NCBI RefSeq assembly: GCF_000600335.2
Contig: NZ_KK088615.1
Location: 62,001 to 126,000 of the forward strand
DNA length: 64,000 bases
Direction: 5' to 3'
Source: Rubellimicrobium mesophilum DSM 19309
Lineage (GTDB): Bacteria; Pseudomonadota; Alphaproteobacteria; Rhodobacterales; Rhodobacteraceae
In this document: piece by piece, positions 49,700-58,736 of the stretch
Layout: each line of letters opens with the position of its first letter
Position numbering within the stretch: the stretch's first letter is position 1
The notes under the pieces: generated by a model
Database searches by the model: none
What the model was told of the DNA's origin: nothing
The model's input: only the letters and a program-made list of their open reading frames with translations
Translations under genes and position numbers: made by a program

Positions 49700-51517
49700 A
49701 TGGCAACCGACCTTCCCGAAGCGGGCGATGGACTGGGGCAAAAGGGCCGCAACCTCGAGCTCTTCGAGGCCAATCTCAAGAAGATCGACGACCTGACCAA
49801 GCGGCTCGTGGCGGTGATGGCCAAGCGCAGGAAGGTGCCGCAGGCGCTGCAGGGACCGGGCCAGGACATCTACCTCAAGGCCGCGACGGCGTGGATGAGC
49901 GAGGCGATGAAGCATCCCGCCAAGATCATCGAGCTTCAGGCCGGCTACTGGGGGAGGACGCTCGCCACCTTCGCCGAGGCGCAGGCGGCGCTCGCCAAGG
50001 GCGAGTTCCGGGCGCCCGAGGACCCTGGCCCCAAGGACAAGCGCTTCGCGAACCCGCTCTGGGACACGCATCCCTGGTTCAACCTCATCAAGAAGCAGTA
50101 CCTCACCAACGCCGAGGCGATGCAGGAGGCGGTCCGGCAGGTCGAGGGCCTCACCCCGCGCGAGAAGAAGAAGCTCGAATACTTCTCCCGCCAGATCGTA
50201 GACATGCTGGCACCCACGAACTTCCTCGCCACCAATCCCGACGCGCTGGAGAAGGCCGTCGCGACCGAGGGGCAGTCGCTGGTGGACGGCCTCGAGAACC
50301 TGGTTCACGATCTCGAGCGGAACGACGGCGAGCTGATCGTGCGGCTCGCCGACGAGGATGCCTTCACGGTCGGGGGCAACATCGCCACTTCGCCGGGCGA
50401 GGTCGTCCACCGCAACCGGATGTTCGAACTGATCCAGTACAAGCCCACGACCGAGCAGGTCCGCGAGGTTCCGCTCCTGATATTCCCGCCCTGGATCAAC
50501 AAGTTCTACATCCTCGACCTCAAGCCGCAGAACAGCCTCATCAAGTGGATCGTGGACCAGGGCTTCACGCTCTTCGTGGTGTCCTGGGTGAACCCCGACG
50601 CCTCCTACAAGGACGTCGCGCTGGGCGACTACATCGAGGACGGCTTCTTCGCGGCCCTGCGCGAGGTGAAGGCGATCTGCGGGACCGACGTCGTCAATGC
50701 CGTGGGTTACTGCATCGCGGGGACGACGCTGTCGCTGACGCTGGCGCTGATGGACAAGCGGGGCGACCGGACGGTCAACTCGGCCACGTTCCTCACCACG
50801 CTGACCGACTTCTCGGACCAGGGCGAGATGGCGGTCTTCCTCGACGACGACTTCGTGGACGGGATCGAGACGGAATCCACGCAGAAGGGCATCCTCGAGT
50901 CCTTCTACATGGCGCGGACCTTCTCCTACCTGCGCTCGAACGACCTGATCTACCAGCCGGCGATCCGGTCCTACATGATGGGCGAGACGCCCCCGGCCTT
51001 CGATCTCCTCTACTGGAACGGGGACGGGACGAACCTCCCCGCCAGGATGGCCGTCGAATACCTCCGTGGGCTCTGCCAGAGCGACCGCTTCGCCACGACG
51101 GGCTATCCGATCCTGGGCGAGACGGTGCGCATCTCGGAGGTGAAGGTGCCGCTCTGCGCCATCGCCTGCGAGACGGACCATATCGCGGGATGGAAGTCCT
51201 CCTATCGGGGCGTCCAGGCGATGGGGTCGGAGGACAAGACCTTCATCCTGTCCGAGTCGGGTCACATCGCCGGGATCGTGAACCCGCCCACCAAGAAGAA
51301 GTACGGGCACTGGATCAACTCGGACCTGTCCCTTTCCCCCGAGGAGTGGCTCCAGAAGGCAGAGAAGCATCCGGGAAGCTGGTGGCCGCGCTGGACCGAA
51401 TGGCTGGCGCAGCGCTCGGGCGGAATGGTGCCGGCGCGAGAGCCAGGGGACGCGGCGCACCCGCCGCTCGCCCCGGCGCCGGGAACTTACGTGACCGCGC
51501 AGCCGGACGCCGCCTGA
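49700..51517 (+). CDS. phaC: Class I polyhydroxyalkanoate synthase
   Basis: A 605-residue PhaC that polymerises 3-hydroxyacyl-CoA. The lipase-like box is GYCIAGT with the catalytic Cys; the Asp is in ETDHIAGW and the His in SGHIAGIVNPP. Other landmarks are PPWINKFYILDLKPQNSLIK and GLTLFVVSW-like GFTLFVVSWVNPD. The N-terminal 200 residues are the class I dimerisation/granule region. The ATG at 49700 fits the family. It is followed by phaP and phaR on the same strand. Confidence 0.95.
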   Translation: MATDLPEAGDGLGQKGRNLELFEANLKKIDDLTKRLVAVMAKRRKVPQALQGPGQDIYLKAATAWMSEAMKHPAKIIELQAGYWGRTLATFAEAQAALAKGEFRAPEDPGPKDKRFANPLWDTHPWFNLIKKQYLTNAEAMQEAVRQVEGLTPREKKKLEYFSRQIVDMLAPTNFLATNPDALEKAVATEGQSLVDGLENLVHDLERNDGELIVRLADEDAFTVGGNIATSPGEVVHRNRMFELIQYKPTTEQVREVPLLIFPPWINKFYILDLKPQNSLIKWIVDQGFTLFVVSWVNPDASYKDVALGDYIEDGFFAALREVKAICGTDVVNAVGYCIAGTTLSLTLALMDKRGDRTVNSATFLTTLTDFSDQGEMAVFLDDDFVDGIETESTQKGILESFYMARTFSYLRSNDLIYQPAIRSYMMGETPPAFDLLYWNGDGTNLPARMAVEYLRGLCQSDRFATTGYPILGETVRISEVKVPLCAIACETDHIAGWKSSYRGVQAMGSEDKTFILSESGHIAGIVNPPTKKKYGHWINSDLSLSPEEWLQKAEKHPGSWWPRWTEWLAQRSGGMVPAREPGDAAHPPLAPAPGTYVTAQPDAA

Positions 51518-51568
51518 CCCTGCGGCAATCCGGCGCGGGTCCGCTGCGGCGCAGAGATCGCGCTTGCA

Positions 51569-51585
51569 ATGCTGCGCTGCAGCAT
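51569..51585. promoter_or_regulatory. Candidate PhaR operator upstream of phaP
   Basis: ATGCTGC-GCT-GCAGCAT is a perfect 7-bp dyad with a 3-nt centre, matching the CTGC-N3-GCAG form reported for PhaR sites in Rhodobacter/Paracoccus. It lies 65 nt before the phaP start, next to a TATACC-like box. Confidence 0.65.
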
Positions 51586-51649
51586 CCATATACCGCTCAT
51601 CGAATCCGGGGGCGATGCCCTCGCCCTCAACCCTCGAAAGGAGCCTGAC

Positions 51650-52135
51650 ATGGCCAACACCGATTACGCCCAGATGGTGAAGGACGCGATGAGCAACTTC
51701 CCCGTGGACACCTCGTCCTTCGAGAACCTGGCCAAGTCGCAGGCCGCTCTCGCCGAGAAGCTGTCCTCCGTCGCCATCGAGGCTGCCCAGAAGTCGACCG
51801 ACCTGTCGGCCCGCTGGGTTCAGGACGCCCTGACCAAGCTCTCGACCGTGACGACCGCCAAGACCGAGCCGGCCGACTATGCCAAGTCGGTGACCGATTT
51901 CGTCTCGACCTCGGCCGAAGCCGCCGCCGAGAACCTGGCCGCCTTCGCCGAGATCGCCAAGAAGGTCCAGGCCGAGACGCTCGAGCTCATGCTCGCCGCT
52001 GGCAAGGACATGTCGGCGGACGTCACGGCGGCCGCCCGCAAGGCCGGCGAGGACCTGACCTCGGCCGCCCGCAAGGCGACTCAGGAGTTCTCGACCGCCG
52101 CCAAGTCGGCGACCTCGGTCTCCACCAACGTCTGA
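51650..52135 (+). CDS. phaP: Phasin, PHA granule protein
   Basis: A 161-residue helical, Ala-rich phasin that coats PHA granules. It carries the Phasin_2-like amphipathic pattern (LAKSQAALAEKLSSVAIEAA, AENLAAFAEIAKKVQAETLE) and a low-complexity Ala/Ser/Thr tail. It has a strong AAAGGAG ribosome site, its own probable promoter/operator and a strong terminator, consistent with high inducible expression under PhaR control. Confidence 0.9.
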   Translation: MANTDYAQMVKDAMSNFPVDTSSFENLAKSQAALAEKLSSVAIEAAQKSTDLSARWVQDALTKLSTVTTAKTEPADYAKSVTDFVSTSAEAAAENLAAFAEIAKKVQAETLELMLAAGKDMSADVTAAARKAGEDLTSAARKATQEFSTAAKSATSVSTNV

Positions 52136-52188
52136 TCCTTCGGGATCGAGCGCCCGATCCGACTCCTCCCTGCCGGATCGTTGGACTA

Positions 52189-52220
52189 GGGCGGGCCCAC
52201 GCGGGTCCGCCCTTTCTTTT
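52189..52220 (+). terminator. Rho-independent terminator of phaP
   Basis: GGGCGGGCCC and GGGTCCGCCC form a 10-bp stem with one G-T wobble and a 4-nt loop, followed by TTTCTTTT. This is the best canonical terminator in the window and would separate phaP from phaR. Confidence 0.85.
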
Positions 52221-52272
52221 CGCGCGGCGGGGGCCTAGGCTTTGTGCAGCCGCAGCAAGGGGGAGCCCGTCC

Positions 52273-52761
52273 ATGCCCGAATCCGACAAGCCGCTCCTCA
52301 TCAAGCGCTACGCCTCGCGCCGGCTCTACAACACGGAGACGAGCGACTACGTGACCCTGGAGGACATCGCGGCCTTCATCCGGCAGGGGCGGGACGTGCA
52401 GATCGTGGACCTCAAGTCCGGCGACGACCTGACGCGGCAATACCTCCTCCAGATCATCGCGGAGCACGAGGCCAAGGGCGAGAACGTCCTGCCGACCGAC
52501 GTGCTGACCACGCTCGTGCGGAGCTACACGACGCAGGCGGCGACTGTGGTGCCCCAGTTCCTCGCGGCGAGCTTCGAGATGCTGCGCGAGGGCCAGTCGA
52601 AGATGATGGAGCAGATGACCAAGGCCAACCCGATGGCCAAGCTCCCCGGCTTCGAGGCGATGCGCGCGCAGCAGGAGGCGTTCTTCAAGGCGATGACCGG
52701 AGGGCTTATGCCCGGCGGCTCCTCCGGCCCGGCGAAGGACGAGGACGAGAAGAAGAAGTAG
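52273..52761 (+). CDS. phaR: Polyhydroxyalkanoate synthesis repressor PhaR
   Basis: A 162-residue PhaR. The N-terminal DNA-binding part is LLIKRYASRRLYNTETSDYV, a motif nearly invariant in the family; the central helices (ATVVPQFLAASFEMLREGQS) sense PHA or granule surface; the tail is acidic-basic (AKDEDEKKK). It represses phaP, and probably phaC/phaZ, until polymer titrates it. The two palindromes upstream of phaC and phaP are the expected targets. Confidence 0.92.
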   Translation: MPESDKPLLIKRYASRRLYNTETSDYVTLEDIAAFIRQGRDVQIVDLKSGDDLTRQYLLQIIAEHEAKGENVLPTDVLTTLVRSYTTQAATVVPQFLAASFEMLREGQSKMMEQMTKANPMAKLPGFEAMRAQQEAFFKAMTGGLMPGGSSGPAKDEDEKKK

Positions 52762-52767
52762 GTCGCA

Positions 52768-52861
52768 GGGTGCATGGTTCTCCGCAACGCGGAGGTTCAC
52801 GCACCGTGCAAGCACCGGAAGGTGCGCGAGCCCGGCTCTTGGGAGCCGGAACCACGCACCC
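52768..52861. repeat. Cloverleaf-like nested inverted repeat between convergent genes
   Basis: An outer stem (52768-52779 GGGTGCATGGTT with 52850-52861 AACCACGCACCC, one mismatch) encloses three hairpins: CTCCGC-AAC-GCGGAG (52780-52794), GCACC-GGAA-GGTGC (52812-52825) and CCGGCTC-TTGG-GAGCCGG (52832-52849). It fills the gap between phaR and the aminotransferase, and could serve as a bidirectional terminator or be a mobile palindromic element. It lacks tRNA consensus bases. Confidence 0.6.
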
Positions 52862-52867
52862 TTCGGG

Positions 52868-54235
52868 TCACGCCACCTCTGCGAACACCTTGTCGAGCGC
52901 CCGGCCGAGCTTGGTGAACATCTCGTCCATCTGCTCCTCCGTCATGATGAATGGCGGCGCGAGCACGATGGATTGCCCGAGCGGACGACAGATCAGGCCC
53001 TGGTCGGTCGAGGCGTTGGCGATGCGCTCGGAGACCGAGAGCTTTGAGTCGAAGGGCCGCTTGGTCGCCTTGTCGGCCACCGCTTCGAGCGCGCCCATGA
53101 GGCCCACGCCGCGCCATTCGCCGATGTTCGGGTTCTCGGCCAGCTTGGCCATGCCGGCCTGGAACCGGGGCGTCAGGCGCTTCACGTTGTCCGAGAGCCC
53201 CTCGTTCATCACCACGTCGATGGCCTTGAGCGCGATGGCGCAGCCGACCGGGTGGCCGGAGGCGGTGAAGCCGTGCGGGAACTCCTCGATCGCCTCCGAA
53301 GCGCGCTGGAGACGGTCCGTGAGCTCCGGCCCCAGGATCACGGCGCCCATCGGGAAGAAGCCGGCCGTCAGGTTCTTGGACGAGATGATCGCGTCTGGGA
53401 CGAAGCCGAAGGTCTCGCAGCCCCAGGTGTTGCCGGTCCGGCCAAAGCCGCAGATCACCTCGTCGGAGATGAGCGGGATGCCGTGCTTCTTCAGGATCGG
53501 CTGGATCGCCTGGAAGTAGCCCTTGGAGGGGACGATCACCCCACCCGCGCCCATGACCGGCTCGGCCACGAAGCCCGCGATGGTGTCGGCGCCCTCGCGC
53601 GCGATGACCTCCTCCAGCTCGTCGGCCATGCGGTGGGTGAACTGCTCCTCGGTCTCGCCTTCGGCACCGTTCCGCCAGTAGTGCGGGCAGGTGAGATGGA
53701 TGAAGCCGGGGAGAGGCAGGCCGAAGACGGAGTTGTAGGGCTTGCCGGTCATCGAGGCCGAGACCGCGGTCACGCCGTGATAGGCGTTGATCCGGGTCAG
53801 GATCTTGCGGCGCTGCGGCTGACCCTCGGCGGCCCAGAGGAACCAGAGCATCTTGACCAGCGTGTCGTTCGCCTCGGAGCCGGAGTTGGTGTAGAACACC
53901 TTGCCGCTCTCGAAGGGCGAGACCTCCACGAGCTTCTCGGACAGCATCACGGTCTGGTCCGACAGGCGGCCGAAGAAGGCGTGGTAACCGGGGAAGCGGG
54001 CGTATTGCTCCTGCGCGGCGGCGATCAGGCCCGGGTGGTCGAAGCCCGCCACCATGTTCCAGAGGCCGGAGTTCGCGTCGAGATACTCGCGCCCGTGGAC
54101 GTCGTAGATGTAGGGACCCTTGCCATGCGTCAGGACCACGGCCCCGCGTTGCTTCACCGAGGGGAGGTCCGTGAAGCCGTAGAAGGTGGCGGCGTCGGCG
54201 CGCGATTCCCAGGAGTTGGGGCTCTGGTCGTTCAT
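52868..54235 (-). CDS. Class III aminotransferase, putrescine/omega-amino acid:pyruvate type
   Basis: A 455-residue fold-type I, class III aminotransferase. Motifs are FYTNSGSEANDTLVKMLWFL, AYHGVTAVSASMTG, ISDEVICGFGRTGNTWGCE with the PLP Asp, and ISSKNLTAGFFPMGA with the PLP lysine. It resembles SpuC-type putrescine/diamine:pyruvate aminotransferases. Downstream position in the gamma-glutamylation operon supports a role in polyamine or omega-amino acid breakdown. The exact donor is inferred. Confidence 0.85.
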   Translation of the reverse strand: MNDQSPNSWESRADAATFYGFTDLPSVKQRGAVVLTHGKGPYIYDVHGREYLDANSGLWNMVAGFDHPGLIAAAQEQYARFPGYHAFFGRLSDQTVMLSEKLVEVSPFESGKVFYTNSGSEANDTLVKMLWFLWAAEGQPQRRKILTRINAYHGVTAVSASMTGKPYNSVFGLPLPGFIHLTCPHYWRNGAEGETEEQFTHRMADELEEVIAREGADTIAGFVAEPVMGAGGVIVPSKGYFQAIQPILKKHGIPLISDEVICGFGRTGNTWGCETFGFVPDAIISSKNLTAGFFPMGAVILGPELTDRLQRASEAIEEFPHGFTASGHPVGCAIALKAIDVVMNEGLSDNVKRLTPRFQAGMAKLAENPNIGEWRGVGLMGALEAVADKATKRPFDSKLSVSERIANASTDQGLICRPLGQSIVLAPPFIMTEEQMDEMFTKLGRALDKVFAEVA

Positions 54236-54385
54236 GGCGGCTCTCCTCGTGTTTCCTTAGCGTAGCCGGTCCGGCGCGCCTCGGGCAACGCGCCGCTGGG
54301 CGGGGTTCGGTCGAATCGGCGCAAGGTGCTTGCGCCGGAGTTCAGGGCGGCGCGAAGGCCTTGCGTCAGCGGACCTCTGGCCGGG

Positions 54386-55699
54386 TCAGACGCCCAGCCT
54401 GTCCCGCATCGCGTACCAAGTCATCGCCAGCGTCAGCAGCGGTGCTCGGGCGAGGGCACCTCCGGGGAAGCGGGGCGTCGGCAAGAGCGACAGGGCGTCG
54501 AACCGGCCCGCCTGACCTAGGACTGCCTCGGCCATGGCGCGGCCCGAGATCCCGGCGAGGGCCACGCCGTGGCCGGAGAAGCCGCCGCCCGACAGGATGT
54601 TGGGCGCGACCCGCAGCAACAGCGGGAGGCGCGTCATGGTGATGCCGAGGGTGCCGCCCCAGACGTGCTCGATCTTCGTCCCGGTCAGTTGCGGGAAGAG
54701 GTCGGCGAGGCGTTTGCGGAGTGGGCCGCCGATGTCCTTCGGGAAGCCCAAGCCGTAGCTCTCGCGCCCGCCGAAGAGGAAGCGGCAGTCCTCGGAGAAG
54801 CGATAGTAGTTCACCACGAACTTGGTGTCGGCGACGGCGATGTCCTGGGCCAGGACCTCCTTCCAGCGGTCGCCGATGGGCTCGGTCGCGCCGATGAAGC
54901 TGTTGATCGGCATGACGCGGGCCGCGACCTGCGGCTCCAGATCCGGCATGTAGCCGTTGCCGGCGAGAATGACGTGGTCGGCCTTCAGCTCTCCGTCCCC
55001 GGTGCGGAGCGTCGCGGGCTGGCCCTTCTCGATTCCGAGGACGATGGAGCCTTCGTGGATCACGGTGCCGGCGCGCTCGGCGGCCTTCGCGAGCGCGAGG
55101 GCATAGCGGAGAGGGTGGATGTGGCCTGCGCCGTGGTCGAGGGCGCCGGCCACGTAGAGCGGCGACCTGACGAGGTCGCGGAAGCGGGCCCCGTCCATGA
55201 CCTCGATCTCGTTGTAACCGTAGCGGGTGGCGAGGTGGTCGGCATTCTCGCGCGTCTCGCGGGCCTCGGCGGCGTCGTATTCGCCGTGGGCCACGCCGGA
55301 GAGGTAATGGGCCTCGGGCGCCTCGGTGGCGATGAAGTCGCGGAGCTGGCGCTTGCCCTCCTCGCAGATGTCCCAGACCGCGTGGGCGGCGTCCTTGCCG
55401 ATTCGCCCCTCCAGCTTCTTCTGGTGCCAGTTGTAGCCGGTGCCGACTTGGCCCCCGTTCCGGCCCGAGGCGCCCCAGCCGACGCGGTGGGCCTCCAAGA
55501 CGACAGGATTGAGCCCCGCCTCGGCGAGGGTCTTGGCCGCCCAGAGGCCGGTGTAGCCCGCGCCGACGATGGCCACGTCGGCGCGGTGGGAGCCCTTGAG
55601 CGGTGCGCGGGCGTCGTGCGCCTGGGCCGTCGCGGCATACCAAGAGGCCGGGTAGGCCCCGGGGATGGGGTCGTTGCGGGTCAGCGGGTCTCGGGCCAT
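54386..55699 (-). CDS. puuB: FAD-dependent gamma-glutamylputrescine oxidase-like protein
   Basis: A 437-residue DAO-family flavoprotein. The FAD motif is VAIVGAGYTGLWAAKTLAEA (GxGxxG), followed by GWGASGRNGGQVG, as in PuuB. The C-terminal FAD contact is GGGFSGHGVALAGISG. It would oxidise a gamma-glutamylated amine to the aldehyde. The ATG at 55699 overlaps the glutamine-synthetase-like stop (TGATG); an in-frame start at 55732 lies inside that gene and is less likely. Confidence 0.82.
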   Translation of the reverse strand: MARDPLTRNDPIPGAYPASWYAATAQAHDARAPLKGSHRADVAIVGAGYTGLWAAKTLAEAGLNPVVLEAHRVGWGASGRNGGQVGTGYNWHQKKLEGRIGKDAAHAVWDICEEGKRQLRDFIATEAPEAHYLSGVAHGEYDAAEARETRENADHLATRYGYNEIEVMDGARFRDLVRSPLYVAGALDHGAGHIHPLRYALALAKAAERAGTVIHEGSIVLGIEKGQPATLRTGDGELKADHVILAGNGYMPDLEPQVAARVMPINSFIGATEPIGDRWKEVLAQDIAVADTKFVVNYYRFSEDCRFLFGGRESYGLGFPKDIGGPLRKRLADLFPQLTGTKIEHVWGGTLGITMTRLPLLLRVAPNILSGGGFSGHGVALAGISGRAMAEAVLGQAGRFDALSLLPTPRFPGGALARAPLLTLAMTWYAMRDRLGV

Positions 55700-57048
55700 C
55701 ACACGTTGAGGAGCAGGTGCTCCCTCTCCCATGGGCTGATGACCTGAAGGAACTCCTCGTTCTCGGTCCGCTTCACGATGGAATAAACGCGGGAGAAGTC
55801 TGGGCCGAGGACGTCGTGCAGCTCGCTCGCCTCCTCAAAGAGGTCGAGCGCGTCGGAGAGCGAGTAGGGAATCTCGGCGTCGGACTGGTAGGCGTCGCCC
55901 TCGAACATCTGGCCGGCGGGGGTCTGCTGGATCATGCCCAAGTAGCCGCAGGCCAGCGAGGCCGCGATGCAGAGGTAAGGGTTGCAGTCCATCCCGGCAA
56001 GGCGGTTCTCGATGCGCCGCGCCTCGGGCTGGGAGACCGGGACGCGCAGGCCGGTAGTGCGGTTGTCGCGTCCCCATTCGAGGTTGATCGGCGCCGCGTG
56101 GCCGCGGACGTAACGGCGGTAGCTGTTCACGTAGGGCGCCATGACGGCGATGGCGGCGGGCAGGTGCCGCTGGAGGCCACCCACGAAGTTCAGGAACTCG
56201 GGGGTCTCCTCCCCGTCCGGCCCGCAGAAGATGTTGCGGCCCGAGCGGTCGAGCACCGAGTGGTGGACGTGCATCGCGGAGCCGGGCTCGCCCTCGATGG
56301 GCTTGGCCATGAAGGTCGCGAAGCAGTCGTGCTTGAGCGCGGCCTCGCGGATCAGGCGCTTGAAGTAGAACACATCGTCGGCGAGGCGGACGGGGTCGCC
56401 GTGGCGGAGATTGATTTCGAGTTGCCCGGCGCCGCCCTCCTGGGTGATGCCATCAATCTCGATGCCCTGGATCTCGGCGTATTCGTAGATGTCGTCGATG
56501 ACGGGGCCGTATTCGTCCACGGCGGTCATGGAGTAGGCCTGACGCGCGGCGGCGGGGCGGCCCGTCCGGCCCATCATGGGCACGATCTCCTTGGCCGGAT
56601 CGGTGTTCCGGCCGACGAGGTAGAACTCCATCTCGGGCGCGACGATGGGGGTCCAGCCCTTGGCCTGGTAGAGCGACACGACGCGCTTGAGGACGTTGCG
56701 GGGCGCGGCCCCGATGGGGTTGCCCGACAGGTCGAAGGCGTCGTGGATGACCTGGAGCGTGCCGTCCACAGCCCAGGGGGCGGCGGTCGCGGTGTCGAGG
56801 TCGGGGCGCAGGATCATGTCGGGCTCGGTGAAGCCGTCGGTCGCGGCCTCGGCCCAGTCGCCGGTGATGGTCTGGAAGAAGATGGAGTTGGGCAGGTGGA
56901 AATACTGCTGCCTCTCCCACTTCGCCGCCGGGACGGCCTTGCCGCGCGCGATGCCGGGGAAGTCGGCGATCACGCATTCGACCTCGTCCAAGCGGTTCTG
57001 GTCGAGATAGGTCCGCGCCGCCTGGGGGATCTTGTCGAGCCAGCTCAT
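55699..57048 (-). CDS. puuA: Glutamine synthetase family, gamma-glutamylputrescine synthetase-like (copy 1)
   Basis: A 449-residue GS-fold ligase. ATP and metal motifs are EMEFYLV, GQLEINLRHGDPVRL, HVHHSVLD with the catalytic His, and NLEWGRDNRTTGLRVP. The divergence from true GlnA and the flanking oxidase and amidotransferase genes indicate a PuuA-type enzyme that joins glutamate to an amine such as putrescine. A second paralog lies 1.7 kb upstream. Start overlaps the amidotransferase stop (ATGA). Confidence 0.85.
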   Translation of the reverse strand: MSWLDKIPQAARTYLDQNRLDEVECVIADFPGIARGKAVPAAKWERQQYFHLPNSIFFQTITGDWAEAATDGFTEPDMILRPDLDTATAAPWAVDGTLQVIHDAFDLSGNPIGAAPRNVLKRVVSLYQAKGWTPIVAPEMEFYLVGRNTDPAKEIVPMMGRTGRPAAARQAYSMTAVDEYGPVIDDIYEYAEIQGIEIDGITQEGGAGQLEINLRHGDPVRLADDVFYFKRLIREAALKHDCFATFMAKPIEGEPGSAMHVHHSVLDRSGRNIFCGPDGEETPEFLNFVGGLQRHLPAAIAVMAPYVNSYRRYVRGHAAPINLEWGRDNRTTGLRVPVSQPEARRIENRLAGMDCNPYLCIAASLACGYLGMIQQTPAGQMFEGDAYQSDAEIPYSLSDALDLFEEASELHDVLGPDFSRVYSIVKRTENEEFLQVISPWEREHLLLNV

Positions 57049-57728
57049 GCCGCGACCCCTTCGTGGAAGAAGCGCGCGATGCGGCTTGCGAGCTTGTCGT
57101 CGTCGAGGGGCTGCTCGACGGCGGTCCTGGCGGCGTCGAGGAGCGGGTCGGGGACGAGGCCGCGCCCGCGCTTCTCGATCATGTCGGCGAGGAAGGGACG
57201 GTTGAACTCGGGGTGCGCCTGGACGGTGAAGGCGCGGTCGCCGTAGACGAGGGCCGCGTTCTCGCAGAAGGGGGAGCTGGCCACGACCTCGGCACCCTCG
57301 GGGCGCTGCGTGACCTGATCCTGATGCCAGGCGTTCAGGGCGATAGTATCGCCGCCGAAGTCGTATTCGGTGCGGCCGACGGACCAGCCGCCGGGGTATT
57401 TCTCGACCTTGCCGCCAAGCGCCTGTGCGATGATCTGGTGGCCGAAGCAGATGCCGACGAGGGGGACCTTCTCGGCGACGATGTCGCGGATCAGGGCTTC
57501 GAGCGGCGGGATCCAGGGGTGGTCTTCGTAGGCCCCGTGGCGGGAGCCGGTGATGAGCCAGCCTTCGGCGTCGTGGGGGCCGGAGGGGAACTCTCCGTCC
57601 ACGATGGACCAGGTGCGGAAGGTCAGGCCCTTGTCCTTGAGGAGCTCGGCGAAGAGGTCGGGGTAGTCGCCATGGGTGGGCCGGAGCGCGTCGGGCGCGT
57701 GGCCGGTCTGCAATATGCCGATAAGCAT
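57045..57728 (-). CDS. Class I glutamine amidotransferase-like hydrolase
   Basis: A 227-residue type-1 GATase. The nucleophile is in GICFGHQIIAQALGG (Cys), the His in VQAHPEFNRP, and the Glu a few residues on. In this operon it is a candidate hydrolase for the gamma-glutamyl product, although PuuD-like enzymes are usually a different subgroup. The start MLIGILQTGHAPD at 57728 is preferred over 57755, which would add nine unlikely residues. Confidence 0.78.
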   Translation of the reverse strand: MLIGILQTGHAPDALRPTHGDYPDLFAELLKDKGLTFRTWSIVDGEFPSGPHDAEGWLITGSRHGAYEDHPWIPPLEALIRDIVAEKVPLVGICFGHQIIAQALGGKVEKYPGGWSVGRTEYDFGGDTIALNAWHQDQVTQRPEGAEVVASSPFCENAALVYGDRAFTVQAHPEFNRPFLADMIEKRGRGLVPDPLLDAARTAVEQPLDDDKLASRIARFFHEGVAA

Positions 57729-57735
57729 GGAAGTC

Positions 57736-58686
57736 TCAGTGATTGAGGTCCCCAAGGCCTACGCCCGGACCCGGGGGGTCGTCAACCCCCGGACCGCCTT
57801 GGGCCGCGATCCGCCGCGACGTCCAGAAGGGATAGAGGACTCCCAGGCCCAGTCCGCCGATCACCAGCCCGGTCGAGGCGACCTTCCAGACGGGCAGCGG
57901 CTCGCCGAGCCAGAGCGCCGAGGCGGCAAGCCCGAAGACGGGGACGAGCAGCGCGGCCGGCACGATGCTCGCCGCCGGGTGTCTCGCCAGCAGCCAGCCC
58001 CAGGCGGCATAGCCGAAGAGCGAGTTGCCGATGGTCTGCCACAGGAGCGCGCCCCAGGTGGCAGCGCCCGCCGAGGCGAGCCCCGTACGGATCGCAGGCC
58101 AACCCTCGACGAGGAGCGACATGAGCAGGAGCGGCGGGAAGGAGAACAGGCTGCCCCAGACCACGACCGGCAGCAGATTGCGGGCGCCACTGGCCTTGGC
58201 GACGACGTTGCCTCCTGCCCAGGACAGCGCCGCGAGGAGCACGAGGCCGAGACCCAGCGGCGTGGTGGTCCCGTCCGTATTGACGGCGATGACCGCTATG
58301 CCCGAGGCCGCGACGACCAGCGCCACGAGCTGGAAAGTGCGTATGCCCTCACCCATCCACCAGACCGAAAGGCCGATGGTGAAGAAGACCTGCATCTGGA
58401 CCACCAGCGAGGCCAGCCCGGGCGAGATATGGCCGTCCATGGCGATGAACAGGAGCCCAAACTGCCCCGCCCCGATCAGGAGGCCGTAGGCCGCAAGGCT
58501 GCCCCAACCCACGGGTGGGCGCCGGACGAGACCAAGAGCGGGCAGGGCAGCCAAGGCGAAGCGCAGCCCGGCGAAGAGCAGCGGGGGCAGGTGGTTCAGG
58601 CCGATGCGTATGACGACGAAGTTCGTTCCCCAGATCGCCACCACGAGCAGGGCAAGCGCAAGGTGGCTGAGAGGGATGCGGGCCAT
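57736..58686 (-). CDS. DMT superfamily EamA transporter
   Basis: A 316-residue inner-membrane protein with ten helices in two EamA repeats (LALALLVVAIWGTNFVVIRI and LGLVLLAALSWAGGNVVAKA mark the half-starts). It resembles the cysteine/O-acetylserine exporter branch. It probably exports or imports an amine or amino acid of this pathway. It lies 7 nt upstream of the amidotransferase gene. Confidence 0.85.
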   Translation of the reverse strand: MARIPLSHLALALLVVAIWGTNFVVIRIGLNHLPPLLFAGLRFALAALPALGLVRRPPVGWGSLAAYGLLIGAGQFGLLFIAMDGHISPGLASLVVQMQVFFTIGLSVWWMGEGIRTFQLVALVVAASGIAVIAVNTDGTTTPLGLGLVLLAALSWAGGNVVAKASGARNLLPVVVWGSLFSFPPLLLMSLLVEGWPAIRTGLASAGAATWGALLWQTIGNSLFGYAAWGWLLARHPAASIVPAALLVPVFGLAASALWLGEPLPVWKVASTGLVIGGLGLGVLYPFWTSRRIAAQGGPGVDDPPGPGVGLGDLNH

Positions 58687-58736
58687 GCGGCCCTTCTGTC
58701 ACCCCCTTCAGCCACTCGCAAGGCGACCACGCCCGT

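Noticed and set aside
48311-51589. A 1092-codon minus-strand frame extending phaZ upstream
   Set aside because: The upstream 660 codons are antisense to phaC; phaZ begins at 49597.
52768-52861. Cloverleaf structure as a tRNA
   Set aside because: No T-loop or D-loop consensus, outer stem too long, arms in the wrong sizes.
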